The translations under genes and the position numbers were made by a program. A model generated the notes under the pieces. That model searched no databases. It saw nothing but the letters and a program-made list of their open reading frames with translations, and had not been told where the DNA came from. Below, in pieces: positions 1 to 7,888 of a DNA stretch of 61,611 nucleotides (positions are counted from its first letter, which is position 1; every line of letters starts with the position of its first letter). Origin of the DNA: Kribbella turkmenica. Lineage in GTDB: Bacteria; Actinomycetota; Actinomycetes; Propionibacteriales; Kribbellaceae. The stretch covers positions 1 to 61,611 of the forward strand of contig NZ_SMKR01000015.1 of assembly GCF_004348725.1 (NCBI RefSeq), given 5' to 3'.

Positions 1-95
1 GGCGAGGCGGTCTCGTCACCGCAGGCGGCGGTGAGTCCGAGCACAGCCACGACGAGCGTCGCACCGATCAGGCCCCGTGTCCGTAATGCACTCAC
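1..95 (-). CDS. Putative lipoprotein, N-terminal fragment (runs off the left edge)
   Basis: Only the first 31 codons are in the window. A GTG start at 95-93 is preceded by GGAAGGA with a 7-base spacer. The peptide has a basic N-terminus (MSALRTRG), a hydrophobic stretch (LIGATLVVAVLGL) and then TAAC, a typical lipobox with the acylated cysteine at residue 25, followed by polar GDE. This is a type II signal peptide, so the protein should be lipid-anchored on the outer face of the membrane. Its function cannot be judged because the mature part is outside the window. Confidence 0.7.
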   Translation of the reverse strand, partial: MSALRTRGLIGATLVVAVLGLTAACGDETAS

Positions 96-269
96 GACTG
101 GGTCCTTCCGGGTTGGCAAGGTCACCTATGATGGTCGACCGGGGTCTCGTCCCGCCTGCCAGGAGCATCACGGCGGCGCGTCGTTCCGGTCACGCCGCCG
201 GATCGATCGGCAACCGAGGCACACCTGTAATGTGCACGCGCTGTTCGGCCCTGATTACGATGATCTGCC

Positions 270-950
270 GTGGGCCGGAAGAAGAGCGACGAGGTGACAG
301 CGCAGCGAGAGCGCGAGGAGTGGCAGCTCGGCATCGACTGGGCCCGCTGGCTGCTGGCCGGCAACTCCCCGCAACCGCTCACCATGTACGGCCTCGTTCT
401 TGAGCCGGGTGAGATCGCGTACGTCAACACCCCGGCGCACTACGCCCGCTTGTACGGCGGCAGCGGCCGGTACACGCACAACAGCGGGGTCTTCATCGGC
501 AAACCGGGTCTCGTGCTCGGGATGATGGCAGCGAACGCGGCGGTCAACGCGAGCCGGAAGGCCGCGGCCAAGCGGGACATGCAGCTGATGTGGCGCGACC
601 TGCAGGAAGTGCCGACCGTCGCGACGAACCACCGGCTGCTGTGCATGCTGCCGCAGCGCGGCTGGCTGAGCTTCTACTACAGCGCGGTGCAGGAGTTCTA
701 CCCCGATCCGGCGAACTGGACGATCACCTTCGGATTCCAGAACGCGGAGCCGCTCCGGCTGGCCGGGCTGGCGGTGCCGACGTTGTCGGTGCTGACGGCA
801 TGGTGCGTGCTCGGAAACGACCGCTGGCAAGGCGAACCGGGCATCGCGCCGCTGCTGCAGGCTGCGACCGGGCAGCAGCTTGCGCCGGGGGCCGTGCAGG
901 GTGAACTCGATACCGGTGAGCCGCGCCGACTCGGTAATCTGGAGCCATGA
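270..950 (+). CDS. Hypothetical protein, 226 aa
   Basis: An open frame from GTG at 270 with strong G/C bias at third codon positions. A TACGAT hexamer 8 bases before the start may be a -10 box of a leaderless mRNA. The product has a charged N-terminus (residues 1-20), a small Ala/Gly-rich hydrophobic stretch around residues 80-95 and an aromatic-rich second half (WLSFYY, NWTITFGF). I do not recognise the family, and there is no signal peptide or obvious catalytic motif. Its stop overlaps the ATG of the next small gene (ATGA), so the two are probably co-translated. Confidence 0.75.
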   Translation: MGRKKSDEVTAQREREEWQLGIDWARWLLAGNSPQPLTMYGLVLEPGEIAYVNTPAHYARLYGGSGRYTHNSGVFIGKPGLVLGMMAANAAVNASRKAAAKRDMQLMWRDLQEVPTVATNHRLLCMLPQRGWLSFYYSAVQEFYPDPANWTITFGFQNAEPLRLAGLAVPTLSVLTAWCVLGNDRWQGEPGIAPLLQAATGQQLAPGAVQGELDTGEPRRLGNLEP

Positions 951-1087
951 CAACCCCGTACGAGGATGACGAGCCGGTGCTGCCCGACCAGACCCGCGAC
1001 GACGACCCGCGCACCTGGGGCGACAACGACCTCGGCAGCGACGACGACGAGCGCATCCTCCGCGAGGTCCCGCCGCACCACGAGTGA
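947..1087 (+). CDS. Small acidic hypothetical protein, 46 aa
   Basis: ATG at 947 overlaps the stop of the preceding gene by 4 bases (ATGA), the usual sign of translational coupling. The peptide starts MTTPYEDDEPVLPDQTRDDD and ends EVPPHHE. About a third of its residues are Asp or Glu, and it has no Cys and no membrane segment. Third positions are nearly all G/C, as in neighbouring real genes. Its function is unknown, and it may be a partner of the 226-aa product. Confidence 0.65.
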   Translation: MTTPYEDDEPVLPDQTRDDDPRTWGDNDLGSDDDERILREVPPHHE

Positions 1088-1165
1088 CCGCGCGGGGGCA
1101 CCACGAGTGACCGGGCGGGCGAATCCCGGTGGCGGCGCTGCTCCCGCTGCCGGACAATCGCCCGC

Positions 1166-1648
1166 ATGGGGATGGAGCTTCGGGGGTTCGGGGACGAGCA
1201 CGGGCGCTTGGTCGCCGGGTGGACCCGGACCGCACAGGAAGTGGGTGTGCTGTCGGGCCGGGAGGAGTACCCGTTTCCCGCCGACCTGATCGGCAGCTGG
1301 CACAAGGACGACCCCGACATCGAGTCGTACCTGTACTTCGACGGTGAGACGCCGGTGGGCTACGGCGAGGTGTGGCTGGACGACGAGGAGGACGAGGTCG
1401 AACTGGCCCGCGTCATCGTCGACCCGGACCGGCGGGGGCGGGGAATCGGCGCCGAGCTGGTCCGTGCGTTGCTGAAGCCGGCGGTCGCGGCCGGCCACCC
1501 GGACATCTTCCTGCGGGTGCGACCGGAGAACGCCGTCGCGATCAGGACCTACCTCGGCGTGGGCTTCGTGGACGTGTCACAGCAGGAGATGGACGAGTGG
1601 AACGCCGCCCAGCCGGTGGCCTATCGCTGGATGCGGTACGCCGGCTGA
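1166..1648 (+). CDS. GNAT-family N-acetyltransferase
   Basis: 160 aa, the usual length for a single GNAT domain, which transfers an acetyl group from acetyl-CoA to an amine. The acetyl-CoA loop (motif A) is VDPDRRGRGIGAEL at about residues 87-100. Strand 4 (ELARVIVDP) precedes it and the motif B region (AIRTYLGVGFVDV) follows. The substrate is not predictable. ATG at 1166 lies 7 bases after GACAAT, a possible -10 box, so the mRNA could be leaderless. The gene stands alone and faces mscL across a hairpin-rich gap. Confidence 0.85.
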   Translation: MGMELRGFGDEHGRLVAGWTRTAQEVGVLSGREEYPFPADLIGSWHKDDPDIESYLYFDGETPVGYGEVWLDDEEDEVELARVIVDPDRRGRGIGAELVRALLKPAVAAGHPDIFLRVRPENAVAIRTYLGVGFVDVSQQEMDEWNAAQPVAYRWMRYAG

Positions 1649-1673
1649 GCACTCGCGCCCCAAGCCGCCACGC

Positions 1674-1737
1674 CGGGTAGAGCAGCCGCGGCCCAAGCCG
1701 CTACCCCCGGGGGCACGGCGGGGCCAGCGGCTACCCG
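1674..1737. terminator. Hairpin-rich bidirectional terminator region
   Basis: Outer arms CGGGTAG (1674-1680) and CTACCCG (1731-1737) enclose a second stem, CCGCT (1698-1702) with AGCGG (1726-1730). It lies between two convergent genes, the acetyltransferase and mscL. There is no T-run, so termination on both strands is inferred from position and structure. Confidence 0.45.
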
Positions 1738-1843
1738 GTGCCCCGATCGGCTGGCTCGCAGGCGTTCCGCGGTCACGCGACAGGAGCGGGCGGGTGGTGG
1801 CGAGCTCGAAGGCTGAGGCTGACCGCCCGCTTCCGCGGTGGGA

Positions 1844-2230
1844 TCAGGAACGGGTCTGGAGCGCGTCGCGGATCTCGGTGAGCAATTGCTGCTCGGTGGT
1901 CAGCGGCTCGGGCTCGGGCTCGACGCCGCGGGCGCGGCGCTCGGCGAGCTTGTTCAGCGGCATCACGATGAAGAAGTAGACGGCGGCGGCGACGAACAGG
2001 AAGTTCAGCGCGGCCTGGAGCACGGCACCGATCGAGAATTCCGCGTTGTTGACGGTGAACGTCAGGACCTGGCTGATGTCCGGCTTGCCGAAGATCGCCG
2101 CGATCAGCGGGTTGATCAGGTTCTCGACCAAGGCGGTGACGATCTGACCGAACGCTGCGCCGATGACGACGGCGACCGCGAGGTCGACGACGTTTCCTCG
2201 CATGATGAACTCTTTGAAGCCCTTGAGCAT
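1844..2230 (-). CDS. mscL: Large-conductance mechanosensitive channel MscL
   Basis: 128 aa. MscL forms a homopentameric pore in the cytoplasmic membrane that opens under hypo-osmotic shock. The start MLKGFKEFIMRGNVVDLAVA is the family hallmark, followed by TM1 with the pore motif (VVIGAAFGQIVTALVENLINP), a short extracellular loop, TM2 (LNFLFVAAAVYFFIVMPLN) and a charged C-terminal helix. I chose ATG 2230 because GGAGG sits about 8 bases upstream and it matches the family N-terminus. A TTG at 2269 would add 13 atypical residues. Confidence 0.95.
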   Translation of the reverse strand: MLKGFKEFIMRGNVVDLAVAVVIGAAFGQIVTALVENLINPLIAAIFGKPDISQVLTFTVNNAEFSIGAVLQAALNFLFVAAAVYFFIVMPLNKLAERRARGVEPEPEPLTTEQQLLTEIRDALQTRS

Positions 2231-2356
2231 TGCGGATGCCTCCACGTAGCGGGTGATGTTCCTGGCCAAAGTAGGACTCCGGCTAGGTCAGTGCGAGAAA
2301 GCACGCCGCGGCAGCACTCATCGTGTCCGGTTGTGTCCGAAAAGTGATCGTCAGGT

Positions 2357-2977
2357 CTAACTGGTGTCCGGGGTCAGCGCCACCGTGATTCGGGAGTTGG
2401 CGGTCGCCTGGGCCAGGCGGGCGACGGCGGCCGGCGTGGTGGCGACCACGATCAGCGCACCGGCGGTCGACGTTCGTGGACCGGTCGGCAGGGCGACCAC
2501 GCGGACCGCGCGGGCGAGGAGGATCGCGGACTCGGCTGAGCTGCTGGTGGCGGCGTACAGGTTGAGGTGGTCGCCGACGCGGAGGAGGGCGCTGATGTCG
2601 GCGTCGTCGATGCGGAACGGGTAGGCGAGGAAACCGGTTGGGACCGAGACCGGCGCCAGGAAACGGGCGTCGGTCAACGGTTCGCCGGATCTGACCGGCC
2701 CGCTCAGCACGCGCGCGGTGAGGTCGGCGCCGGGTGTGAGTGCGCCTTCGGGAACGGCGTCGACCGGCAGCTCGAGCGTGCGGAGGTCATCGCTCGAGGG
2801 CGCGGCTCCGCCGGTGAGGTCGCGGGCGGCGGCCAGCACCGGGACGGTCGGTGGAGCAGGAGGGGACAGGGCGACGAGGCCGAAGTACACAGCCACCGCG
2901 GCGGCCACCCCGGCCAGCAGCCGACGGTGCCAACGGGCGGCGCGCAACAGGTCACGAACAACGGAAGGGATTCTCAT
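2357..2977 (-). CDS. SAF-domain membrane-anchored protein (CpaB/RcpC-like)
   Basis: 206 aa. A basic N-terminus (residues 1-20) is followed by one membrane segment (LLAGVAAAVAVYFGLVALS), a proline linker and a SAF domain (about residues 40-105, VPVLAAARDLTGGAAPSSDD). The C-terminal half (DADISALLRVGDHLNLYA onward) resembles the RcpC/CpaB part of Flp-pilus assembly proteins. No other pilus genes are nearby, so a pilus role is not supported here. In actinobacteria this gene often sits by mscL and an FmdB-type gene, as it does here. ATG at 2977 is preferred over an upstream in-frame start at 3010. Confidence 0.7.
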   Translation of the reverse strand: MRIPSVVRDLLRAARWHRRLLAGVAAAVAVYFGLVALSPPAPPTVPVLAAARDLTGGAAPSSDDLRTLELPVDAVPEGALTPGADLTARVLSGPVRSGEPLTDARFLAPVSVPTGFLAYPFRIDDADISALLRVGDHLNLYAATSSSAESAILLARAVRVVALPTGPRTSTAGALIVVATTPAAVARLAQATANSRITVALTPDTS

Positions 2978-3043
2978 GCCAGAGAAAGTACGAGTTTCCC
3001 GGCACCCCACCCGCTAGTTGTCCACAGCGGCCGGCCCTGGAGG

Positions 3044-3379
3044 TCAGGCAGCGCTGGTGCTGGAACTCGAGGTCGAGGCCGAGGTCGTGCTCGACGAGGT
3101 CGACGACGGCGTGGGGCTCGACGAGGATCCGGAGTCGGACGACGAGGAGGAGCCGGCGGTCGAGGACGAGTCGGACTGGGCCGAGACCGTGCTCTTGCCG
3201 GAGTTGCGGCTGTCGGTGCGGTAGAAGCCGGAGCCCTTGAAGACGACGCCGACGGCGTTGAAGACCTTGCGCAGGGTGCCCTCGCAGGCGGGGCAGACGG
3301 TGAGCGCGTCGTCCGTGAAGCTCTGCCGCACCTCGAGCGCCTCACCACAGTCGGTGCACTGGTACTGGTACGTCGGCAC
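3044..3379 (-). CDS. FmdB-family zinc-ribbon protein with Ser/Thr-rich tail
   Basis: 111 aa. Residues 1-45 form a small zinc ribbon with two CxxC knuckles (CTDCGEA and CPACEG) and the family start MPTYQYQC. The family is named after a putative regulator of formamidase, but its biochemical role is poorly defined. Residues about 65-111 are almost entirely Ser, Thr and Ala with a few Asp and Pro, an unstructured tail longer than the core needs. GTG at 3379 has AAGGGA about 8 bases upstream. It is divergent from the acylase gene. Confidence 0.85.
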   Translation of the reverse strand: MPTYQYQCTDCGEALEVRQSFTDDALTVCPACEGTLRKVFNAVGVVFKGSGFYRTDSRNSGKSTVSAQSDSSSTAGSSSSSDSGSSSSPTPSSTSSSTTSASTSSSSTSAA

Positions 3380-3553
3380 GGTTCGTTCCCTTCAGGCCGT
3401 TGGCACTCCTACTACTCGACTGCTAATAATGCTCCAGCGGGCCGAAGTATTCCAACTCGGGCGTGGGATACCCCAACTCCGGGTCGATGTCCACCGGACG
3501 CAGAGCTACGCAAAGTTGTGCGGACCCCATTTGGGGGAGGCGTCGGGATTCTC

Positions 3554-3565
3554 TACGGTTGGTCC
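3554..3565 (+). promoter_or_regulatory. Leaderless -10 box of the acylase gene
   Basis: TACGGT at 3554-3559 is followed by 6 bases and then GTG at 3566. This TAnnnT-N6-start spacing recurs through the window and fixes the start codon of the penicillin acylase. No good -35 box is visible. Confidence 0.55.
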
Positions 3566-6094
3566 GTGCGTCGCCTGTTACGAGTCGTCATCATCAGCGG
3601 AATCGCCCTCGCCACCGTCCTCGTGGTGATCGCGGGAACCGTCGCCTTCGTCGTCCGCCACTCCTTCCCGACGTACGACGGAACGATCGAGCTGACCGGT
3701 CTCGACGGTGACGTCGAGGTGGTCCGGGACAGCAACGGCATCCCACAGATCTACGCCGACAGCCCGAGCGACCTGTTCGCAGCGCAGGGGTACGTGCACG
3801 CGCAGGACCGGTTCTTCGAGATGGACTTCCGCCGGCACGTCACCGCCGGCCGGCTGGCGGAGCTGTTCGGCCGGGACGCGCTGGAGACCGACAAGTTCGT
3901 CCGCACCCTCGGCTGGCGCAAGGTCGCGGAGAAGGAACTCGGTCTGCTCAGCCCGTCCACCCGGCAGTACCTGGACGACTACGCCCGCGGCGTGAACGCG
4001 TACCTGGACACGCACAGCGGCTCCGGGCTCAGCCTGGAGTACGCCGTGCTGTCGCTGAAGGGCACGGAGTACCGGCCGGAGCCGTGGACCGCGGCCGACT
4101 CGCTGGCCTGGCTGAAGGCCATGGCCTGGGACCTCGGCGGCAACATGGACGAGGAGATCACCCGGGCGAAGCTGCTGGCGTCGTACCCGGCGCGCAACAT
4201 CGACAGTCTGTACCCGGCGTACCCGTACGAGCGGAACGAGCCGATCGTGGCCACCGGCGCGGTCCGGGCCGGGAGGTTCACCACCGAGCCGGTCGCCTCC
4301 GAGGCCCGCCGCGGGATGCTGACCAAGGAGCTGCTCGCCTCGCTCGACACCGTCGACAAGGTGGCCAAGAGTCTCCCGCAGCTGCTCGGCCGGGGTGACG
4401 GCATCGGTTCGAACTCGTGGGTGGTCTCCGGCGACCACACGACCACCGGCAAGCCGCTGCTGGCCAACGACCCGCACCTCGGCGCGACCATGCCGGGCAT
4501 CTGGACCCAGGTCGGCCTGCACTGCAACACCGTCAGCCGGAGCTGCCCGTACGACGTCTCCGGCTTCAGCTTCTCCGGGCTGCCGGGGGTCGTGATCGGC
4601 CACAACAACGCGATCTCCTGGGGATTCACCAACCTCGATCCCGACGTCACCGACCTGTACCTCGAGCGCGTCGACGGCGACAACGTGCTCTACAACAACA
4701 AGTGGCGCGCGATGGCAACCCGCGAGGAGACGTTCGAGGTGGCCGGCCAGGACGAGCCGGTGACGATCACCGTCCGCGAGACCCGGCACGGTCCGCTGAT
4801 CTCCGACGTCGGCAAGGACCAGCGCGAGGCCGGTGAGCTGGCCGCCAAGCAGGACAGATACCCGAACGCGTACGGCGTCGCCATCCAGTGGACCGCGCTG
4901 GCCCCGGGCCGCACCGCCGACGCGCTGTTCGCGATCAACCGGGCGCAGAACTGGACCCAGTTCCGCTCCGCCGCGCAGCTGTTCGAGGTCCCCTCGCAGA
5001 ACCTCGTGTACGCCGACACCGCCGGCCACATCGGCTACCAGGCGCCCGGGCGGATCCCTATTCGCAGGACCGGCCTGGGCGACTGGCCGGCGCCGGGCTG
5101 GGACCCGAAGTACCGCTGGACCGGGTACGTCCCCTTCGAGGCGTTGCCGGCCGAGTACGACCCGGCGGACGGGATCATCGTGACCGCGAACCAGGCGGTC
5201 GTGCCGCCGGCATACCCGTACTACCTGAGCAACGACTGGGACTACGGCTTCCGGTCACAGCAGATCCTCGACCGGATCAAGGCGGCCGGCAAGCTCGACG
5301 CGAACGCGATGGCGGCGATCCAGTCGGACACCAAGAACCGGGCCGCCGAGATGCTGGTGCCGTACCTGCTGCAGATCAGCATCGACGACGACTTCGAGCG
5401 CCAGGGCCAGGACACCCTGCGGAACTGGGACTTCACCCAGCCGGCCGACTCCGCGGCGGCGGCGTACTTCAACGTGGTCTGGCGCAACCTGCTCGCGCTG
5501 ACCTTCCACGACCAGCTCCCGCAGAGCACCTGGCCGGACGGTGGTCCCCGCTGGTTCGAGGTGATCCGCACGCTCCTCAACCAGCCGAACAGCGGCTGGT
5601 GGGACAACATCGGTACGCCACAGCACGAGAGCCGGGACGACATGCTCCGGGAGGCGCTGGTCGACGCGCGGCAGGAAATCACCCAGAAGATGGCCCGCGA
5701 CCCGGCCAACTGGAAGTGGGGCCGGCTGCACAAGCTCACGCTGACCAACCAGACGCTCGGCAAGTCCGGCATCGGTGTGGTGGACAGACTGTTCAACCGC
5801 GGCCCGTACGAGCTGGGCGGCGGCTCGTCGATCGTCAACGCGACCGCGTGGGACGCGTCGAAGGGCTACACCGTGACCGCGACGCCGTCGATGCGGATGG
5901 TCGTGGACCTGGCCGACTTCGACAAGTCCCGATGGATCAACCTGACCGGTGTGTCCGGGCACGCGTTCTCGTCCAACTACACCGACCAGACCGACCTGTG
6001 GGTGCGCGGGGAGACCTTGCAGTGGGCGTACACCAGGGGAGCCGTCGAGGCGACCCGGGAACACACGGTGACGTTCACCAAGCCCGAGCCGTAG
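3566..6094 (+). CDS. Penicillin acylase family N-terminal nucleophile hydrolase
   Basis: 842 aa. The family hydrolyses amide bonds of penicillin-like or N-acyl substrates (acyl-homoserine lactones in some members). It is made as a precursor that cuts itself into alpha and beta chains. Residues 7-30 are a hydrophobic anchor or signal (VVIISGIALATVLVVIAGTV), so it is extracytoplasmic. The spacer-beta junction is DGIG/SNSW; Ser282 would become the catalytic N-terminal nucleophile. NDPHLG and the Asn-rich GHNNAISWGFT region also fit. The frame stays open for about 1 kb upstream, but the -10 box before GTG 3566 and the signal segment mark the true start. The natural substrate is unknown. Confidence 0.88.
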   Translation: MRRLLRVVIISGIALATVLVVIAGTVAFVVRHSFPTYDGTIELTGLDGDVEVVRDSNGIPQIYADSPSDLFAAQGYVHAQDRFFEMDFRRHVTAGRLAELFGRDALETDKFVRTLGWRKVAEKELGLLSPSTRQYLDDYARGVNAYLDTHSGSGLSLEYAVLSLKGTEYRPEPWTAADSLAWLKAMAWDLGGNMDEEITRAKLLASYPARNIDSLYPAYPYERNEPIVATGAVRAGRFTTEPVASEARRGMLTKELLASLDTVDKVAKSLPQLLGRGDGIGSNSWVVSGDHTTTGKPLLANDPHLGATMPGIWTQVGLHCNTVSRSCPYDVSGFSFSGLPGVVIGHNNAISWGFTNLDPDVTDLYLERVDGDNVLYNNKWRAMATREETFEVAGQDEPVTITVRETRHGPLISDVGKDQREAGELAAKQDRYPNAYGVAIQWTALAPGRTADALFAINRAQNWTQFRSAAQLFEVPSQNLVYADTAGHIGYQAPGRIPIRRTGLGDWPAPGWDPKYRWTGYVPFEALPAEYDPADGIIVTANQAVVPPAYPYYLSNDWDYGFRSQQILDRIKAAGKLDANAMAAIQSDTKNRAAEMLVPYLLQISIDDDFERQGQDTLRNWDFTQPADSAAAAYFNVVWRNLLALTFHDQLPQSTWPDGGPRWFEVIRTLLNQPNSGWWDNIGTPQHESRDDMLREALVDARQEITQKMARDPANWKWGRLHKLTLTNQTLGKSGIGVVDRLFNRGPYELGGGSSIVNATAWDASKGYTVTATPSMRMVVDLADFDKSRWINLTGVSGHAFSSNYTDQTDLWVRGETLQWAYTRGAVEATREHTVTFTKPEP

Positions 6095-7159
6095 TCACCA
6101 GGCCGGGGCGCTGGCCTCCGCGAACAGCTCCTCCGGCCAGGTCCACAGCGCGCGCTGGGTCAGCAGGATCGAGATCGTCCCCTCCGCCGGCGTGGTCGAC
6201 CACAATGTGCCCAGCCCACCGGCCCAGCCGTAGCGATCCGGGCTGACCGACAGGCCGTAGCCCCATCCGGTGTCCGGGCCGAGGTAGTCGGCAGCCGCCG
6301 TACGCTGCGCCGGGGTGAGGTGGTCCGTCGTCATCTCCGCAACGGCCGCCGGCGACAGGATGCCGTCGCCGCCGGTCAGCAACATGCGTGCGAACGCGTG
6401 GAAGTCGTCCGCCGTCGAGATCAGCCCGCCGCTGGCGTCGGGGAACGACGGCGGCTCCAGCCACTGGCTTGCCGCGGCCGGGTCGAGTACGTCGTCGCCG
6501 ACGTACGCCGTGGTCAGCCGCGCGGGGTCCGACGCGGTGAACCCGGTGTCCCGCATCCTGAGCGGCTCGAACAGTCGCTCCCGGAGGAACTCCTCCAATG
6601 GCTGCCCGGTGACGCGTGCGATCAGTACGCCGAGCACGTGCGAGCCGGTCGAGTACATCCACCGCTCACCCGGCTGGTACTGCAGGGGGACCGTGCCGAA
6701 CCTGCGCATCCACTCGTCCGGTCCGAGCGACGTCCGTGGCACCGGCGGACCGAACGTCCGCAGCCCCAGCTCGTCCTCCCGCTGCCGGATCGCCGGATTG
6801 TCCGACTCACCCAGCCCCAGCCGGAACGTCAGCAGGTCCCTCAACGTGATCGGCCTGTCCATGGCGACCGTGTCGTCGAGTACGCCGTCCGGTTGTCGCA
6901 GTACACGCATCCCGGCGAGCTCAGGCAGCAGGTCGTCGACGGGGCGGTCCACCGACAGCCGGAGCTCGTCGACCAGGACCATTGCCGCGGCAGCGACGAT
7001 CGGCTTGGTGAACGACGCGACCCGGAACAGGCTGTCCCGCTGCATCGGCGGGCCGTCGAAGGCGGTCCTGCCCAGTACCTGGACCCGTGTCTCGCCCGCA
7101 TGGCTCACAAGCGAGACAAGGCCGGGCAGTACCACGTCGCCGACGTACGTGCTGAGCAT
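6095..7159 (-). CDS. Serine hydrolase, beta-lactamase class C / PBP4* family
   Basis: 354 aa. The nucleophile motif SxxK appears as ASFTKP (about residue 50). The second motif is YST (MYSTGSH), in place of YxN. The third box near the C-terminus is GWAGGLGT in place of KTG/HxG. This pattern is typical of actinobacterial esterases and D-aminopeptidases of this superfamily, so beta-lactamase activity should not be assumed. There is no signal peptide. Its last base abuts the last base of the acylase gene (6094/6095), so the two convergent genes leave no room for a separate terminator. Confidence 0.85.
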   Translation of the reverse strand: MLSTYVGDVVLPGLVSLVSHAGETRVQVLGRTAFDGPPMQRDSLFRVASFTKPIVAAAAMVLVDELRLSVDRPVDDLLPELAGMRVLRQPDGVLDDTVAMDRPITLRDLLTFRLGLGESDNPAIRQREDELGLRTFGPPVPRTSLGPDEWMRRFGTVPLQYQPGERWMYSTGSHVLGVLIARVTGQPLEEFLRERLFEPLRMRDTGFTASDPARLTTAYVGDDVLDPAAASQWLEPPSFPDASGGLISTADDFHAFARMLLTGGDGILSPAAVAEMTTDHLTPAQRTAAADYLGPDTGWGYGLSVSPDRYGWAGGLGTLWSTTPAEGTISILLTQRALWTWPEELFAEASAPAW

Positions 7160-7180
7160 CAGCCCCGCCCACCCCGGGCC

Positions 7181-7202
7181 GTGTCCATGACGGCATGGAC
7201 AC
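7181..7202. repeat. Perfect 9-bp palindrome (hairpin or operator)
   Basis: GTGTCCATG (7181-7189) and CATGGACAC (7194-7202) are perfect inverted arms around ACGG. It lies in the 96-base gap between the 5-FCL gene and the serine hydrolase gene, both on the minus strand. It could end 5-FCL transcription or be an operator for the hydrolase, whose ATG is 22 bases away. Confidence 0.5.
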
Positions 7203-7255
7203 GCTCGTCCGGAGGCCTGCCCAGGGCAGCGGCAGCAGCGGCTTGTACGGCGCTC

Positions 7256-7822
7256 TCAGTCATCCTGCGATCTTCCCAGCACGATCAACCGATTTGGCGT
7301 CAGTGCTGCGTCGACCAGGTGGTCGTGCTCGTCGGCCGGGAGCGCTTCGACAACCTCTGCGTCGTACACCGCCGCCCAGATCGGCGTACCGGGACGGACA
7401 CGGGCCAGCGCCCGGTCGTACGAGCCGCCACCGCGTCCCAGGCGTACGCCGTCGTGGGCGACCGCCACCGCCGGGCAGATGACCAGCTCAGCGGTGGCGA
7501 TCTCGTCCGGACCCAGGTCGACCGGAGGCTCGGACATGCCTCGCCGGCCCGGCACCAGGTCGGCAGCGCCTGGTGCGACGCCCCAGCCGAGGTCGTTGTC
7601 GGCGTACAGGATCGGCAGCAGGACCTCACGGTCGGTGGCCAGCAGCCAGTCGATCAGCGCACCGGTCTGCGGCTCCGCACCCATCGACACGTACAGAGCG
7701 ATCCGCCGCGCCGCCTGCACCGCGGGCTGAGCCTGCGCGATGGCCAGCAGGTCGCCGGTGTGAGGACGAGCCCTGCGGGCACTGAGCAGGTACTGCCGCG
7801 CCGCGGCCTTCGACGGGAACAC
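7256..7822 (-). CDS. 5-formyltetrahydrofolate cyclo-ligase
   Basis: 188 aa, normal for the family. It converts 5-formyl-THF to 5,10-methenyl-THF with ATP hydrolysis, clearing an inhibitory folate. The N-terminal Lys region (FPSKAAARQYLLSARRAR) and the C-terminal nucleotide-binding loop VRLGRGGGSYDRAL (about residues 124-137) are both present. GTG at 7822 is the only reasonable start, although AGGGA lies unusually close to it. It diverges from galU across 66 bases, a common actinobacterial arrangement. Confidence 0.92.
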   Translation of the reverse strand: MFPSKAAARQYLLSARRARPHTGDLLAIAQAQPAVQAARRIALYVSMGAEPQTGALIDWLLATDREVLLPILYADNDLGWGVAPGAADLVPGRRGMSEPPVDLGPDEIATAELVICPAVAVAHDGVRLGRGGGSYDRALARVRPGTPIWAAVYDAEVVEALPADEHDHLVDAALTPNRLIVLGRSQDD

Positions 7823-7876
7823 TCCCTGATCGTATGCGGCGTGACGCGGATAACACGGTGATCACCCGGCGTCCCC

Positions 7877-7888
7877 TAGGGTTGTGAC
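7877..7888 (+). promoter_or_regulatory. Leaderless -10 box of galU
   Basis: TAGGGT (7877-7882), 6 bases, then ATG at 7889. There is no ribosome-binding site, so the transcript probably starts at or next to the start codon. Confidence 0.6.

Noticed and set aside
2567..3565. In-frame extension of the penicillin acylase gene upstream to 2567
   Set aside because: It would overlap the SAF-domain and FmdB genes on the other strand, is very Arg/Gly-rich and lacks the codon bias of real genes. The -10 box and signal-like segment mark GTG 3566 as the start.
6095..7159. Calling the serine hydrolase a beta-lactamase
   Set aside because: No signal peptide, and the YxN and KTG boxes are altered to YST and GWAGG, so antibiotic hydrolysis is not supported.
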